Program-made: the position numbers and the translations under genes | Origin: Halpernia frigidisoli | GTDB lineage: Bacteria; Bacteroidota; Bacteroidia; Flavobacteriales; Weeksellaceae | DNA: 64,000 nt | Assembly (NCBI RefSeq): GCF_900113805.1 | Contig: NZ_FOQT01000004.1 | Coordinates: forward strand, 248,001-312,000 | Direction: 5' to 3' | Notes under the pieces: generated by a model | What the model was told of the DNA's origin: nothing | What the model saw: only the letters and a program-made list of their open reading frames with translations | The model's database searches: none | Shown here: positions 1 to 9,389 of the stretch, in pieces | Numbering within the stretch: position 1 is the first letter of the stretch | Layout of the letters: every line of letters begins with the position of its first letter

Positions 1-3000
1 TGCCATTCCAAAATATACCAGTAAGATGAGGTTTCTAATTTTCTGTTGCTTAAAGTGCCGTCCCAGGTGTAATTATTATTTGCAGAACCATTAAATACCA
101 TTTTTCCATATCTGTCGTAGATTTGAAATTTTGGGTTGTCTTTTGTTTTAAGATCAGAATAATTAAAAGTATCATTAACGCTGTCACCGTTCGGCGTGAT
201 TACATTTGTTATGATGATCAATGCAAATTCTTTCGTAACCGGCGCACACTGATCGGCAGAAGTTACAGATATTGTATTTTTTCCGCTTTTTACATCATAA
301 AATACATTGGATGTTTGTGGTGCTGAACCATTTAATGAATAGTAATACGGTGCATTTCCGCCTGCAACAGTAATTGTGACAGTTGATCCTTTGATATCAA
401 TTGCAGTAATTTTAGGCAAATCAACTTCTTTTACGGAAACTTTTTGACGGTAAATACAACCGTTTCCAGTTTCGAGATCTACATAATAATCACCTGCCGC
501 TACATTGTCGATCGATGATGTTTTTTCACCAGCTCTGCTCCAGGTGTAAGACGTAAAGCCAGCGCCAGCATCAAGCGTTGTTGTGGTTCCCGGACAAACA
601 GTCTTATCCTGCAAGACAGCAGAAACCCTGGCAACATCGATATTTACTGTTAAGGTTGCAATGACGGGACAAAATCCGTTTTCTGACAATCTTAAGTAAT
701 ATGTTCCGGTTTTATTAACCGATACTGGATTTGCAATTGCATTTTGGGAATTTTGGGCGTTATTTAAATTACCATAATAACTAACTGTAATAGTGGGATC
801 TGTTGTAAATTGGCTTAAATATTTAGACAAATCAACGCTTTTAATATTATCCAGATCATCATCACATTCTGAAACAGAAGTTTTAGTTTTCGTTAAAGGC
901 AATAAAGTTCCCACCTTTAAAAGTAATGGTTGCACGATTGGCGGACAATACTGGGATTCTACCCGAACATAAACTGTTGTGTTCGTTTGATAAGAAAAAT
1001 TATCGGCTAAAGGAGTGGCGCCTGTAGTATTTGCTGAAATTTGATCAGCAAAATATTTAACGGTAAATCCTGTACTGATCGGCAAAATAACCGGTGTGAT
1101 ATCTGAAAATTTCACATAAATATTTCCGTCAAAATTTGTATCACAATTTTCCGCTGTATAATCTGAGGTATTTAAAATTGCTTTCGGCGCTTCTTTTACT
1201 TCAACGGTCTGAACTAAAGAACAGCCATTTGTTGAGGTTAAAGTCACCGTGTAAATTCTAACGCCGGCATTTTGAATAGATGAAGTTGTTTCACCTGCTC
1301 TGCTCCACAAATAAGATGAAAAGCCCGGTCCAGCGTCCAGAGTTGTCGTAGATCCTTCACAAATAGTTACAGTTGAAGGTAAAACCGTTGATCTTGACGG
1401 TTGTAAAAATGTTAAATTTAAAAACCCAACATTGTCACAAAATCCCACTGCTGCAAATCTTAGGTAAATGGTAACATCTGCAGATATAGTATAGTTGGGA
1501 GGAATATCGGTCCCGGGAATATTTGCATTTGCGGCGGCTAAACTTGAGAAAAATTTAATACCAACGCTCGTATCGGCTGTAAAAAAATTGGCATAATCTG
1601 AAAGTATAATATTTTTACTGCTGTTTTCTGAACAAACAGGTTGCGTAACTGGTGTCATAATATTTACTTTTGCGCCAATCTTAAAGTTGATTTGTGCAGT
1701 TTTAAAAGGACAGCCATCAGGAGAATCTACTCTCACATAAACATTTGTATCAGTGCTATAGGACCAGATATTAGATAATCCCGGCGTTGTTCCTGCGTTT
1801 GCTTCTGCCTGTGTTAGATAATATCTCACTTGAAAATAAGTTGAATTTTGCAAAATTACAGGTGTTATTTTAGAAAAATCAATATTAATGATGCCGTCCA
1901 GATCATCATCACAATTAATAGCATTATACAGATTGGCATCTAAAACAATTTCCGGGAAAAATCCCAAAGTTATGGTTGCGATCTGACTACATCCTTCCGG
2001 TGTTTTTACAACAATATAAACATCACCGCCTGCTGAATTATAAGCCGTAAAATTTAATATTTCCTGAGTCGCATCCAGAGTTTGAGCAGCAGCTAATGTT
2101 TTGTAATAATTTTTTGTAACAGGTGTACTAGCAGTTACGTCGGCGTTGGAAAGATCAAAAATTCCCCCTGATCCTACTTTACAAGTTGTTAGGGTAGCAT
2201 TTTTTATCGTTAACTGACCGATAGTAATATTTACAGTTACCACTTCACAATCTTCAAATGCACCATCACCGCAAAATTTATAAACAAAGCTGTCTGCGCC
2301 TACAGCACCTGCGTTTGGAGTATAAGTTATAACACCCGTGGTCGGGTTAATAACAGCCGTACCCTTTGTAGGTGCTGTTGAGATATTTACGGTGCTTAAA
2401 ACAACATTTTGAGTTGAAGAGCCCAGTTTAGGGGTAAAATCAATACTGCTACAAATGCCTTTTGTAATTGTTGTTTGAGTTGGACAGTTTAATATTCTTA
2501 TTGAAGTGGTAGTTACTTCAGGACAAGATCCGCTGCTGACTTTTACATAATAATTGCCCGGAGTGGTGGGTGAAAAAGTATTAGAGGTTGCTCCCGCGAT
2601 CGGAATTGGGCTGTTTTCATTGTACCACTGATAGGTATCAAAACCAGCATTCACCTGTAAAACGATTCCAGGAATGCACGTTCCGGATTGCCGTACAACT
2701 GCTGGTATCGAAGAAAATCCAGCAAAATAGCCACCGTAACCAATGGCGCCATCACCAGCGGCAATACCTGCAGTCACGGCTTTTGTAGAAGTTACAGTAA
2801 TATTTCCTTTAACATCCGGAATAGAGTAGGTTACCCAAACATTATTTCCTGATAATGGATACGGACCGAAAGCAGCGTTTGGAACAGCACCATTAACATT
2901 TACCGTAGCGCCGGCTTCAGTTATGATGTTAAGTTTAGTAGTAATATATAATTGTCCTCCTGGAAAAGAACCAGAGTAAGTCAAATTTTCATTTATTAGA

Positions 3001-4088
3001 CCAATTTCGTCGATTATTTTTGGAAGATAGCAGCTTAAAGGTGGAATGTAGTTAAAACCACCGGTGGCATTAGAATCCGCACCTGCTAATAATTGGTAGA
3101 GATAAACATTTTTTGTAGCCTTTACGTACATGTTATAAATGTCATTCGGTTGCTGTTTGTAACTGCCTTCGGTAATTTTATAGTATTGTCCTTCATTTAA
3201 AGTTGCAACTGGCGTGGTTCCGTTATTTAGATAAATTTCAGTATTATCTTCTGTGGCAATTACGATTCCACCTTCCATATTAAGACCAATGCCGATAGTC
3301 CCATTTCCTTTTACAAGAGCGAACTCCTGCCCCAATCGTTCTACTGGAACAGATTGATCCATCAAAATATCACTGTTTCCAACGTTTCCTGAATATTGTC
3401 CGTTAAAATTTCCATTTGTAACTGAGACCGGTTTATCAGAAACTATTTTTGCACCGATAAATCCATCATTATTTAAAGAAGTCGTACCTCTGCCGTCAAT
3501 GATATAAGATTGTCCTTTGTTTAAATTAAAAGTAATTGTTGCGCCCTGAGGAGAAGAAAATTGTAAATTATTTTTGTATCCCGAAACTGTTACTGAAGTA
3601 TTATCTTCCGTCGCCATTACACCGGTCATAAAATTTAAAATAGAATTTCCGGCGTTATAAGATATTGGCGCCATCGCAGCATAAAATTTTGTACCAATTC
3701 CCGCTTTTCCTTTCGAGGTTAAAATTTCCGCGTGGTTCAATTCAGAAAACCTAAAATTAGCAAAAAAAGGCTTGTCTCCTTTACAGTAAAGTCCCAATGT
3801 GTTTGGCGTAAACAAGTCAGATTGGTTGATCGTTATAATATATTTCCGGTCGAAAGAAAAACTTTTTGGGTTTCCTTTGCTTATGGTTACGGTTCCAATC
3901 GCGATATTGTTGTTGTAGATTGTTACAGGAAAAGCCGTGGTAGAATTCGTAGAAAAATAGAGTGATTGTTGATAATTTCCATTCTTCACACGGTCCATCA
4001 TCGGTGCAAACCAGTGCTCTGTATCTAATTGGGCAAAGCTCTTCACAATAAAAAATGTAAAAAAGAGAAATGCGAGAAATTTTTTCAT
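1..4088 (-). CDS. Giant T9SS type B surface protein with IgGFc-binding-like N-terminus (partial, 3' end outside window)
   Basis: An open frame runs from an ATG at 4088 to the window edge (about 1362 codons, no stop seen). It starts with a signal peptide (MKKFLAFLFFTFFIVKSFAQ). Residues about 20-450 resemble the IgGFc-binding protein N-terminal family: repeated EDNT segments, GQSYIIDG, and SDKPVSVTNGNF. An Ig-like stretch follows (FDTYQWYNENSPI), then a cadherin-like block (GVITYTPNAGAVGADSFVYKF), then several repeats of the type found in SprB-like adhesins (ECDDDLDN...VDLS, TTLDAGAGFTSYTWSR). The end is a gliding-motility-type C-terminal domain (ITPNGDSVNDTF, IYDRYGKMVFNG, TSSYWYILEW), which marks T9SS type B cargo. 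By the usual length of that domain only about 15-20 residues should be missing. It probably acts at the cell surface as an adhesin; ligand unknown. Confidence 0.9.
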   Translation of the reverse strand, partial: MKKFLAFLFFTFFIVKSFAQLDTEHWFAPMMDRVKNGNYQQSLYFSTNSTTAFPVTIYNNNIAIGTVTISKGNPKSFSFDRKYIITINQSDLFTPNTLGLYCKGDKPFFANFRFSELNHAEILTSKGKAGIGTKFYAAMAPISYNAGNSILNFMTGVMATEDNTSVTVSGYKNNLQFSSPQGATITFNLNKGQSYIIDGRGTTSLNNDGFIGAKIVSDKPVSVTNGNFNGQYSGNVGNSDILMDQSVPVERLGQEFALVKGNGTIGIGLNMEGGIVIATEDNTEIYLNNGTTPVATLNEGQYYKITEGSYKQQPNDIYNMYVKATKNVYLYQLLAGADSNATGGFNYIPPLSCYLPKIIDEIGLINENLTYSGSFPGGQLYITTKLNIITEAGATVNVNGAVPNAAFGPYPLSGNNVWVTYSIPDVKGNITVTSTKAVTAGIAAGDGAIGYGGYFAGFSSIPAVVRQSGTCIPGIVLQVNAGFDTYQWYNENSPIPIAGATSNTFSPTTPGNYYVKVSSGSCPEVTTTSIRILNCPTQTTITKGICSSIDFTPKLGSSTQNVVLSTVNISTAPTKGTAVINPTTGVITYTPNAGAVGADSFVYKFCGDGAFEDCEVVTVNITIGQLTIKNATLTTCKVGSGGIFDLSNADVTASTPVTKNYYKTLAAAQTLDATQEILNFTAYNSAGGDVYIVVKTPEGCSQIATITLGFFPEIVLDANLYNAINCDDDLDGIINIDFSKITPVILQNSTYFQVRYYLTQAEANAGTTPGLSNIWSYSTDTNVYVRVDSPDGCPFKTAQINFKIGAKVNIMTPVTQPVCSENSSKNIILSDYANFFTADTSVGIKFFSSLAAANANIPGTDIPPNYTISADVTIYLRFAAVGFCDNVGFLNLTFLQPSRSTVLPSTVTICEGSTTTLDAGPGFSSYLWSRAGETTSSIQNAGVRIYTVTLTSTNGCSLVQTVEVKEAPKAILNTSDYTAENCDTNFDGNIYVKFSDITPVILPISTGFTVKYFADQISANTTGATPLADNFSYQTNTTVYVRVESQYCPPIVQPLLLKVGTLLPLTKTKTSVSECDDDLDNIKSVDLSKYLSQFTTDPTITVSYYGNLNNAQNSQNAIANPVSVNKTGTYYLRLSENGFCPVIATLTVNIDVARVSAVLQDKTVCPGTTTTLDAGAGFTSYTWSRAGEKTSSIDNVAAGDYYVDLETGNGCIYRQKVSVKEVDLPKITAIDIKGSTVTITVAGGNAPYYYSLNGSAPQTSNVFYDVKSGKNTISVTSADQCAPVTKEFALIIITNVITPNGDSVNDTFNYSDLKTKDNPKFQIYDRYGKMVFNGSANNNYTWDGTLSNRKLETSSYWYILEW

Positions 4089-4252
4089 GAGATTGTGTCT
4101 GCCACAAATTTATAATTAAATATTCATTTACGGTATATTTATATCCTGGGTTTTATTAACGATATAAAAGAATGCTTTTTAAAGATTTTCTTGCCAAATA
4201 ACAATCATTTGAAAGTAAATTTTAGTTTTTTTAGACATAGCTTTAATATTTA

Positions 4253-4290
4253 AACAAAAAAAATCTCTGCTAAAATTTAGCAGAGATTGT
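4253..4290 (-). terminator. Rho-independent terminator of tsf
   Basis: An 11-bp perfect stem (AATCTCTGCTA at 4262-4272 with TAGCAGAGATT at 4278-4288) is followed on the minus strand by a run of eight T. It lies 40 bp beyond the tsf stop. The rest of the 241-bp gap to the adhesin start at 4088 is AT-rich with no other feature seen. Confidence 0.85.
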
Positions 4291-4329
4291 ATTTAAATTT
4301 TGATCAATTAATCGACCAAAGGGAAAAAA

Positions 4330-5154
4330 TTAAGTTAAGCTTACTCTAATGAAGCCAACGACTTTTAAGTCGCTGTTTACAGATTTTACATAGTCTGCAA
4401 CGCTCATTCCACTATCTTTAATGAAAGACTGGTGAACTAAAGTATTGTCTTTGTAAAATTTCTGCATTTTTCCTTTTAGGATATTATCGATAATATTAGC
4501 AGGTTTTCCTTCTTTTGTTAAAATATCTCTTTCAATTTCCAACTCAGTGTCAATAGTAGTTTGGGACACTTTTGTTTCATCCAAAGCAATTGGGTTCATT
4601 GCAGCAACCTGCATAGAAACAGATTTTGCAGCTTCGTCACCACCATCAGCTTTACCGGAAAGTGCAGATATTGCAGCAATTTTATTTCCTGCGTGGATGT
4701 AAGCTCCTAAAAATGGACCTTCAATTCTTTCAAAAGCACCAATTTCTATTTTCTCTCCGATCACACCAGTTTGCTCGATTAATTTTTCAGCAACAGTTTG
4801 TCCGTGGAAATCTGAAGCTAAAAATTCTTCTTTATTTGAATAAAAAACCGCTTGCTCAGCCAATTCATTTGCCAAAAGAACAAAATCAGCGTTTTTTGCA
4901 ACGAAATCAGTTTCACAGTTTAATGCGATAATAGCACCCATTGTATTGTCCTCATTTACTCTCGCAATCACTGCACCTTCAGAAGATTCTCTGTCAGCTC
5001 TGTTTGCAGCCACTTTTTGACCTTTTTTTCTTAAAATTTCGATTGCTTTTTCGAAATCGCCTTCAGATTCTACTAAGGCTTTTTTGCAATCCATCATTCC
5101 TGCGCCTGTGGTGCTTCTTAATTTTGCTACGTCTGCTGCTGCGGGTGTATACAT
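4330..5154 (-). CDS. tsf: Translation elongation factor Ts
   Basis: EF-Ts is the guanine-nucleotide exchange factor of EF-Tu in the cytoplasm. The 274-residue product starts with a UBA-like helix region (PAAADVAKLRSTTGAGMMDCKKALVE) and carries the core exchange motif ALNCETDFVAKNADF at about residue 77-91, normal for the family. The ATG at 5154 puts the UBA domain at the N-terminus as in homologues. In many bacteria rpsB lies directly upstream of tsf; here the upstream 135 bp hold only a promoter and the next gene is divergent, so tsf appears to be transcribed alone. Confidence 0.97.
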   Translation of the reverse strand: MYTPAAADVAKLRSTTGAGMMDCKKALVESEGDFEKAIEILRKKGQKVAANRADRESSEGAVIARVNEDNTMGAIIALNCETDFVAKNADFVLLANELAEQAVFYSNKEEFLASDFHGQTVAEKLIEQTGVIGEKIEIGAFERIEGPFLGAYIHAGNKIAAISALSGKADGGDEAAKSVSMQVAAMNPIALDETKVSQTTIDTELEIERDILTKEGKPANIIDNILKGKMQKFYKDNTLVHQSFIKDSGMSVADYVKSVNSDLKVVGFIRVSLT

Positions 5155-5208
5155 ATCGAACTTTTTTATTTAAATTTATTGTAAATTATTGCTGTATTTT
5201 CAGCGCTG

Positions 5209-5239
5209 CAAAGATAATAAATTTAACGTAAACTAAAAA
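5209..5239 (-). promoter_or_regulatory. Promoter of tsf
   Basis: On the minus strand there is a TATCTTTG -7 box (complement of 5209-5216) preceded at 19 bp by TTTT, matching the Bacteroidota TTTG-N19-TAnnTTTG pattern except for the last base of the -33 box. It lies 55 bp from the tsf ATG. Confidence 0.6.
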
Positions 5240-5289
5240 TAGGCTTTTAACGTTTAATGTATTGTGAATAAAAAATAATATCTTTAAAA

Positions 5290-5850
5290 ATGAAAAAATA
5301 TCTATATCTATTTTGCCTGCTTATTTCTACACTGATGTGTTCTCAATCAAAATATACTGAGGCACAGGTGGAAAAAAGTAACGATCCACAGGTGATCGCC
5401 AATTTTATTAAATATAATCCGGATAATCCCAAAACGCCGGAGTTTAAAAGAAAACTCTATTCTATAATAAGTGGTGGTAATTCCGCCGTTGCAAAGCCAA
5501 CCATTAAGCCTTTAACAACAAAAAAGTTAGAAAAAGATATAAAAAAAGATCTCAAGGACGGGACCAATGACAAGAATAAGCAAACCGCAGCGCTTCTAAC
5601 GCATCTATTTAGTAACGATCCGAATGAAAAAGAAGCGTACATTCAGATTGAAAATAAATCTAAATGTAATCTTATAGTGAAAATTAGCGGTAAAAAGTTT
5701 TATAATCTGACGATTCCTGCTAATAATAAAAATTTTATTATGGTTGATAAAGGCACTTACAAATTGACAACATCAGTTTGTGATGCACAGTATTCCTCCG
5801 TGAAAACCGTCAATAAAGACATCGTTATCTCATTAAATTATCATAAGTAA
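5290..5850 (+). CDS. Secreted protein of unknown function
   Basis: A 186-residue protein with an N-terminal signal peptide (MKKYLYLFCLLISTLMCSQS). The Cys at 17 could be a lipobox but the context is weak. A lysine-rich middle (residues 80-100, KKLEKDIKKDLKDGTNDKNK) is followed by a compact C-terminal half with YIQIENKSKCNLIVKISGKKFYNLTIP and a second Cys, which looks like a small beta-sandwich. It resembles conserved Chryseobacterium hypothetical proteins, perhaps DUF6759; I am not sure of the family number. It is a single gene, divergent from tsf and closed by the terminator at 5871-5904. Confidence 0.75.
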   Translation: MKKYLYLFCLLISTLMCSQSKYTEAQVEKSNDPQVIANFIKYNPDNPKTPEFKRKLYSIISGGNSAVAKPTIKPLTTKKLEKDIKKDLKDGTNDKNKQTAALLTHLFSNDPNEKEAYIQIENKSKCNLIVKISGKKFYNLTIPANNKNFIMVDKGTYKLTTSVCDAQYSSVKTVNKDIVISLNYHK

Positions 5851-5870
5851 TAATAAAATTAAAGGCAAAA

Positions 5871-5904
5871 AAAAATCCGCTAAATTTATTTTTAGCGGAT
5901 TTTT
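5871..5904. terminator. Bidirectional terminator
   Basis: A perfect 14-bp stem (AAAAATCCGCTAAA with TTTAGCGGATTTTT) with a 6-nt loop has A-runs on the left and T-runs on the right. It can stop transcription of the plus-strand gene ending at 5850 and of accA ending at 5920. Confidence 0.9.
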
Positions 5905-5919
5905 TATAATAAAAAATGA

Positions 5920-6876
5920 TTATCCTTTAAACTGACCCATTGCAATAAATTTGTCTTGTCTTTGAGTCACAAGTTCTTTGTCAGTAAATTTCTTAAATGC
6001 TTTTATGTTTGCTAAAATAGATTTTTTAACATTCGCGAAAGTAGTTGGCTGATCGTAATGTGCGCCACCAAGCGGTTCTTCTATAATACCATCAATAAAT
6101 TTCTCGCGAAGCATGTCGTTCGGTGTTAATTTTAAAGCATTTGCGGCATCTTCTTTATGCTCCCAGTTTCTCCAAAGAATAGAAGAGCAACTTTCCGGAG
6201 CGATCACTGAATACCATGTGTTTTCAAGCATGTAAACTTTATTTCCAACACCAATTCCCAAGGCGCCGCCACTAGCACCTTCACCAATAATTATCGTAAT
6301 AATTGGCGTTTTTAAAGTGGTCATTTCAATAATATTTCTCGCGATTGCTTCTCCCTGTCCGCGTTCCTCAGCTTCCAAACCTGGGTAAGCGCCCGGTGTA
6401 TCTACCAAAGTAATTACTGGAATTTTAAATTTTTCCGCAAGTTTCATCAGGCGCAATGCTTTTCTGTAACCTTCAGGATTACTCATCCCAAATCTGCGGT
6501 ACTGTCTTTCCTTCGTAGTTCTTCCTTTTTGAGTTCCGATCAACATTACGCTTTGTCCGTCAATTTTTGCTAAACCACCGATCATTGCGGGATCATCGGC
6601 AAAATTTCTATCACCGTGAAGTTCCAGAAAACTATTTTCATCGACAATTCCTTTTATAACATCTAAGGTATAAGGTCTGTCCGGATGCCGTGAAAGCTGC
6701 ACTCTTTGCCAAGGCGTAAGATTTCCGTAGATGTTTTTTTTGGTCTCTTCAATTTTATCTTCTATCTGGCTGCAGGCTAATTTCATGTCAACACCGCTTT
6801 CGTCGCCCACGAGCGAACATTTTTGGTATTGATCCATTAATTCTTTTACAGGCTGCTCAAAGTCTAAATATTCCAT
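5920..6876 (-). CDS. accA: Acetyl-CoA carboxylase carboxyltransferase subunit alpha
   Basis: This is the alpha half of the carboxyltransferase that moves CO2 from carboxybiotin to acetyl-CoA in the first step of fatty acid synthesis. The 318 residues match the usual AccA length. Landmarks: [13 protein letters not shown] at the N-terminus, [27 protein letters not shown], then the crotonase-like core [22 protein letters not shown] and [16 protein letters not shown], ending with [13 protein letters not shown]. Its partners accB and accC lie about 7 kb away on the same strand; accD is not in the window. Confidence 0.97.
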   Translation of the reverse strand: MEYLDFEQPVKELMDQYQKCSLVGDESGVDMKLACSQIEDKIEETKKNIYGNLTPWQRVQLSRHPDRPYTLDVIKGIVDENSFLELHGDRNFADDPAMIGGLAKIDGQSVMLIGTQKGRTTKERQYRRFGMSNPEGYRKALRLMKLAEKFKIPVITLVDTPGAYPGLEAEERGQGEAIARNIIEMTTLKTPIITIIIGEGASGGALGIGVGNKVYMLENTWYSVIAPESCSSILWRNWEHKEDAANALKLTPNDMLREKFIDGIIEEPLGGAHYDQPTTFANVKKSILANIKAFKKFTDKELVTQRQDKFIAMGQFKG

Positions 6877-6927
6877 TTTATCTTTTAGAATTATCTTTCA
6901 AATTTATATAAATTTTTTGCATTTGAA

Positions 6928-8439
6928 TTATTTTAATGTTTCAATCGCAAAATTTATTCTTTTTTCAGTTTCTGTCTTCCCTAAAATCTCCAAAAGATCA
7001 GGTACATCCGGACCTTTTAATTCGCCAACTAAAGCCAAGCGCAACGGCATCATTATTTTACCAAAACCTAAGGATTCTGCCGTTGCAAAATCATGAATTG
7101 CAGTCGAAATATCTTCTGCTTTAAATGAAGTTGCTGAAATTTTATTTAATAATTTATTTAAAATATCGGCTGTATTTTCATTCCAGGATTTTTTTGAGGC
7201 TTTTTCGTCAAAGGTTTTCGGCGCATTAAAAAAGAAAATTCCTTCGCTGTAGATATCTTTAATGAAAGTCGCGCGTTCCTTCATTAAACCAATGATTTTT
7301 AATAATTTATCATCTGAAATGGAGCTTTCTGAAATTTCTGACAGTTTTTTTAAATTATCTAAAATTTCATCATCACTTTTTTGTTGCAAATATTGGTGAT
7401 TAAACCATTCCGCTTTTTCTTTGCTAAATCTTGCGCCAGCTTTGTGAACTTTATTTAAATCAAATTCCTTAACCATTTCTTCCAAAGAAATTATTTCTTT
7501 ATCATCTGCAGGCGACCAACCAAGAAGTGCAACCATATTGATAAATGCTTCCGGCAAATAACCTTCTTCTCTGTAACCTTTGGAAATATTTCCTGTTTCC
7601 TGGTCTTTAAAATTTAATGGAAAAACTGGAAAACCAAATTTATCGCCGTCTCTTTTGCTTAATTTACCTTTTCCTTCCGGTTTTAAAATTAAAGATAAAT
7701 GTGCGAATTGCGGTTTTTTCCAACCAAATGCTTCGTAAAGTAAAAAATGTAAACCTAAAGAAGGCAACCATTCTTCACCTCGAATCACGTGGGAAATCTC
7801 CATTTCATGGTCGTCCACAACGTTTGCAAAATGGTAAGTGGGCATTCCGTCCTGTTTTATTAAAACTTTATCATCTAAAGAATTGGTGTTCACATTCGAT
7901 GTTCCGCGTATAATATCTTCCAAAATTAAAGTGCGGTCAACGGGCATTTTAAAACGGACAACGTAAGGTGTTTCATTGTCCAAAAGTTTTTTAACTTCTT
8001 CGTCGGATAAGGAAAGACTGTTTTTTAAGCGGTTTCTGCTTATATAATTGTAGGAAAAAACATCGCCTTTTTCCTCAAATTCTTTGCGGATTTCGTCTAA
8101 TTCTTCCGGCGTATCAAAAGCTAAATATGCATAATCTGTTTTAAGTAGTTCTGCTAAATGTTTGTCATAAATATCACGTCTTTCAGATTGTCTGTATGGA
8201 CCAAATTTTCCGCCATGTTTAGGGCTTTCATCCGGAATAATGCCGCACCAATCCAACGCTTCCAGAATATATTCTTCTGCACCTTCCACAAACCTTGCTG
8301 TGTCAGTATCTTCAATTCTTAGGATAAAATTGCCACCAGAACTTTTGGCGAAAAGATAATCATACAAAGCAGTTCTTACGCCGCCTAAATGTAATGGTCC
8401 GGTCGGACTTGGCGCAAAACGCACTCTCACTTTATTCAT
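6928..8439 (-). CDS. gltX: Glutamate--tRNA ligase
   Basis: A class I aminoacyl-tRNA synthetase that charges tRNA-Glu. The 503-residue protein has the HIGH-type signature in FAPSPTGPLHLGGVRTALYDYLFAK at the N-terminus and the KMSKS equivalent KLSKRDGDKFG near residue 260. GEEWLPSLGLHFLLYEAFGW is also typical. The C-terminal anticodon-binding helical domain is complete. A -7 box (TAAATTTG, complement of 8457-8464) lies just upstream of the ATG. The gene is 51 bp upstream of accA on the same strand and could be co-transcribed with it. Confidence 0.97.
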   Translation of the reverse strand: MNKVRVRFAPSPTGPLHLGGVRTALYDYLFAKSSGGNFILRIEDTDTARFVEGAEEYILEALDWCGIIPDESPKHGGKFGPYRQSERRDIYDKHLAELLKTDYAYLAFDTPEELDEIRKEFEEKGDVFSYNYISRNRLKNSLSLSDEEVKKLLDNETPYVVRFKMPVDRTLILEDIIRGTSNVNTNSLDDKVLIKQDGMPTYHFANVVDDHEMEISHVIRGEEWLPSLGLHFLLYEAFGWKKPQFAHLSLILKPEGKGKLSKRDGDKFGFPVFPLNFKDQETGNISKGYREEGYLPEAFINMVALLGWSPADDKEIISLEEMVKEFDLNKVHKAGARFSKEKAEWFNHQYLQQKSDDEILDNLKKLSEISESSISDDKLLKIIGLMKERATFIKDIYSEGIFFFNAPKTFDEKASKKSWNENTADILNKLLNKISATSFKAEDISTAIHDFATAESLGFGKIMMPLRLALVGELKGPDVPDLLEILGKTETEKRINFAIETLK

Positions 8440-8535
8440 TAGAAATAATTAAGCTGCAAATTTAAGAAATTAAAGCCCTTTTTTCCGTTTTAAATAATTT
8501 AGTTTAAAGAAATAATTTAGATAGGGCAAAACTTA

Positions 8536-9384
8536 TTAAAAATTTTTATTCACCGCAAAACAATTATAATATGTTTTTGATTTTTGATTTTTCATAGCAG
8601 TATAAATATTTTGATCTTCTGTAAAATTAGTTGAAATCTGAAAGTGAAACTGGCCACCGATGTGTAATTTTATAAACTCATACATTTTGTCAAAATCATT
8701 TTCCGCGCAGTGAAATTCGATATACATTTTATCGATAAGTGGGAAAATTTCTTTTAAATCAGGAACAACTTCGAATTCCGAACCTTCAATATCTAATTTT
8801 AAAAAATCTATTTTCTCATTTAAATTTTTCAAAAATTCTTTTAAACTAATTTTTTCAATTTTTGAGGTAAATTCATTTTGTAAATTTTCATTAACAATTT
8901 TACTTCCGGCATTTCCCAATTCTTCGAAATATTCATATCCATTTGCATCTGAAACCAATTTTTTATGGCAGAAAACAGATTTTTCCCAGCCGTAAGATTT
9001 TACATTTTGGACTAAATAATTATAATTTTTTGTGTCAGGTTCAAATGCATGAATTACTGCATCTGGATGAGTATGTTTAAAATAGAGAACGCTCAAGCCG
9101 ATATTGGCGCCACAATCTATGATAACAGGTTTTTTAGTTTCAGTCTGAAATTTATAAAAATCAGTTGTAAAAACTTCATCAATTGTATAATAATTAACCT
9201 TTTCCAAGCCATAAAAAGTTGATCCCAAAATTTTAGCAGAAGTGTTATCAGTAATCAGATTGTCGTAAATATTAACAACATCCTTAAATTTTAAAATACC
9301 ACCTTTGTAAAGTGTTTTTAAATGTGGATGTTTGAAAAAACGGTACAAATATTTTCGTGTAATAAATTTGCTGACAAGTGACAT
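8536..9384 (-). CDS. FkbM family methyltransferase
   Basis: A 282-residue SAM-dependent methyltransferase. Motif I is clear (VIIDCGANIGLSVLYFKH at about residue 88-105), followed by the acidic motif HAFEPDTKNYNYL and the FkbM-type FLKLDIEGSEFEVVPDL near residue 195. FkbM enzymes in sugar clusters often O-methylate glycans; substrate here is unknown. It is the last gene of a four-gene minus-strand run with three glycosyltransferases (5 bp gap to the next), so modification of a surface polysaccharide or LPS is the likely role (inference). Confidence 0.85.
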   Translation of the reverse strand: MSLVSKFITRKYLYRFFKHPHLKTLYKGGILKFKDVVNIYDNLITDNTSAKILGSTFYGLEKVNYYTIDEVFTTDFYKFQTETKKPVIIDCGANIGLSVLYFKHTHPDAVIHAFEPDTKNYNYLVQNVKSYGWEKSVFCHKKLVSDANGYEYFEELGNAGSKIVNENLQNEFTSKIEKISLKEFLKNLNEKIDFLKLDIEGSEFEVVPDLKEIFPLIDKMYIEFHCAENDFDKMYEFIKLHIGGQFHFQISTNFTEDQNIYTAMKNQKSKTYYNCFAVNKNF

Positions 9385-9389
9385 ATTTT

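Noticed and set aside
3817-4107. A 96-codon minus-strand ORF at the start of the adhesin region
   Set aside because: It lies in another frame of the adhesin gene, whose own frame has a signal peptide and is open for more than 1300 codons.
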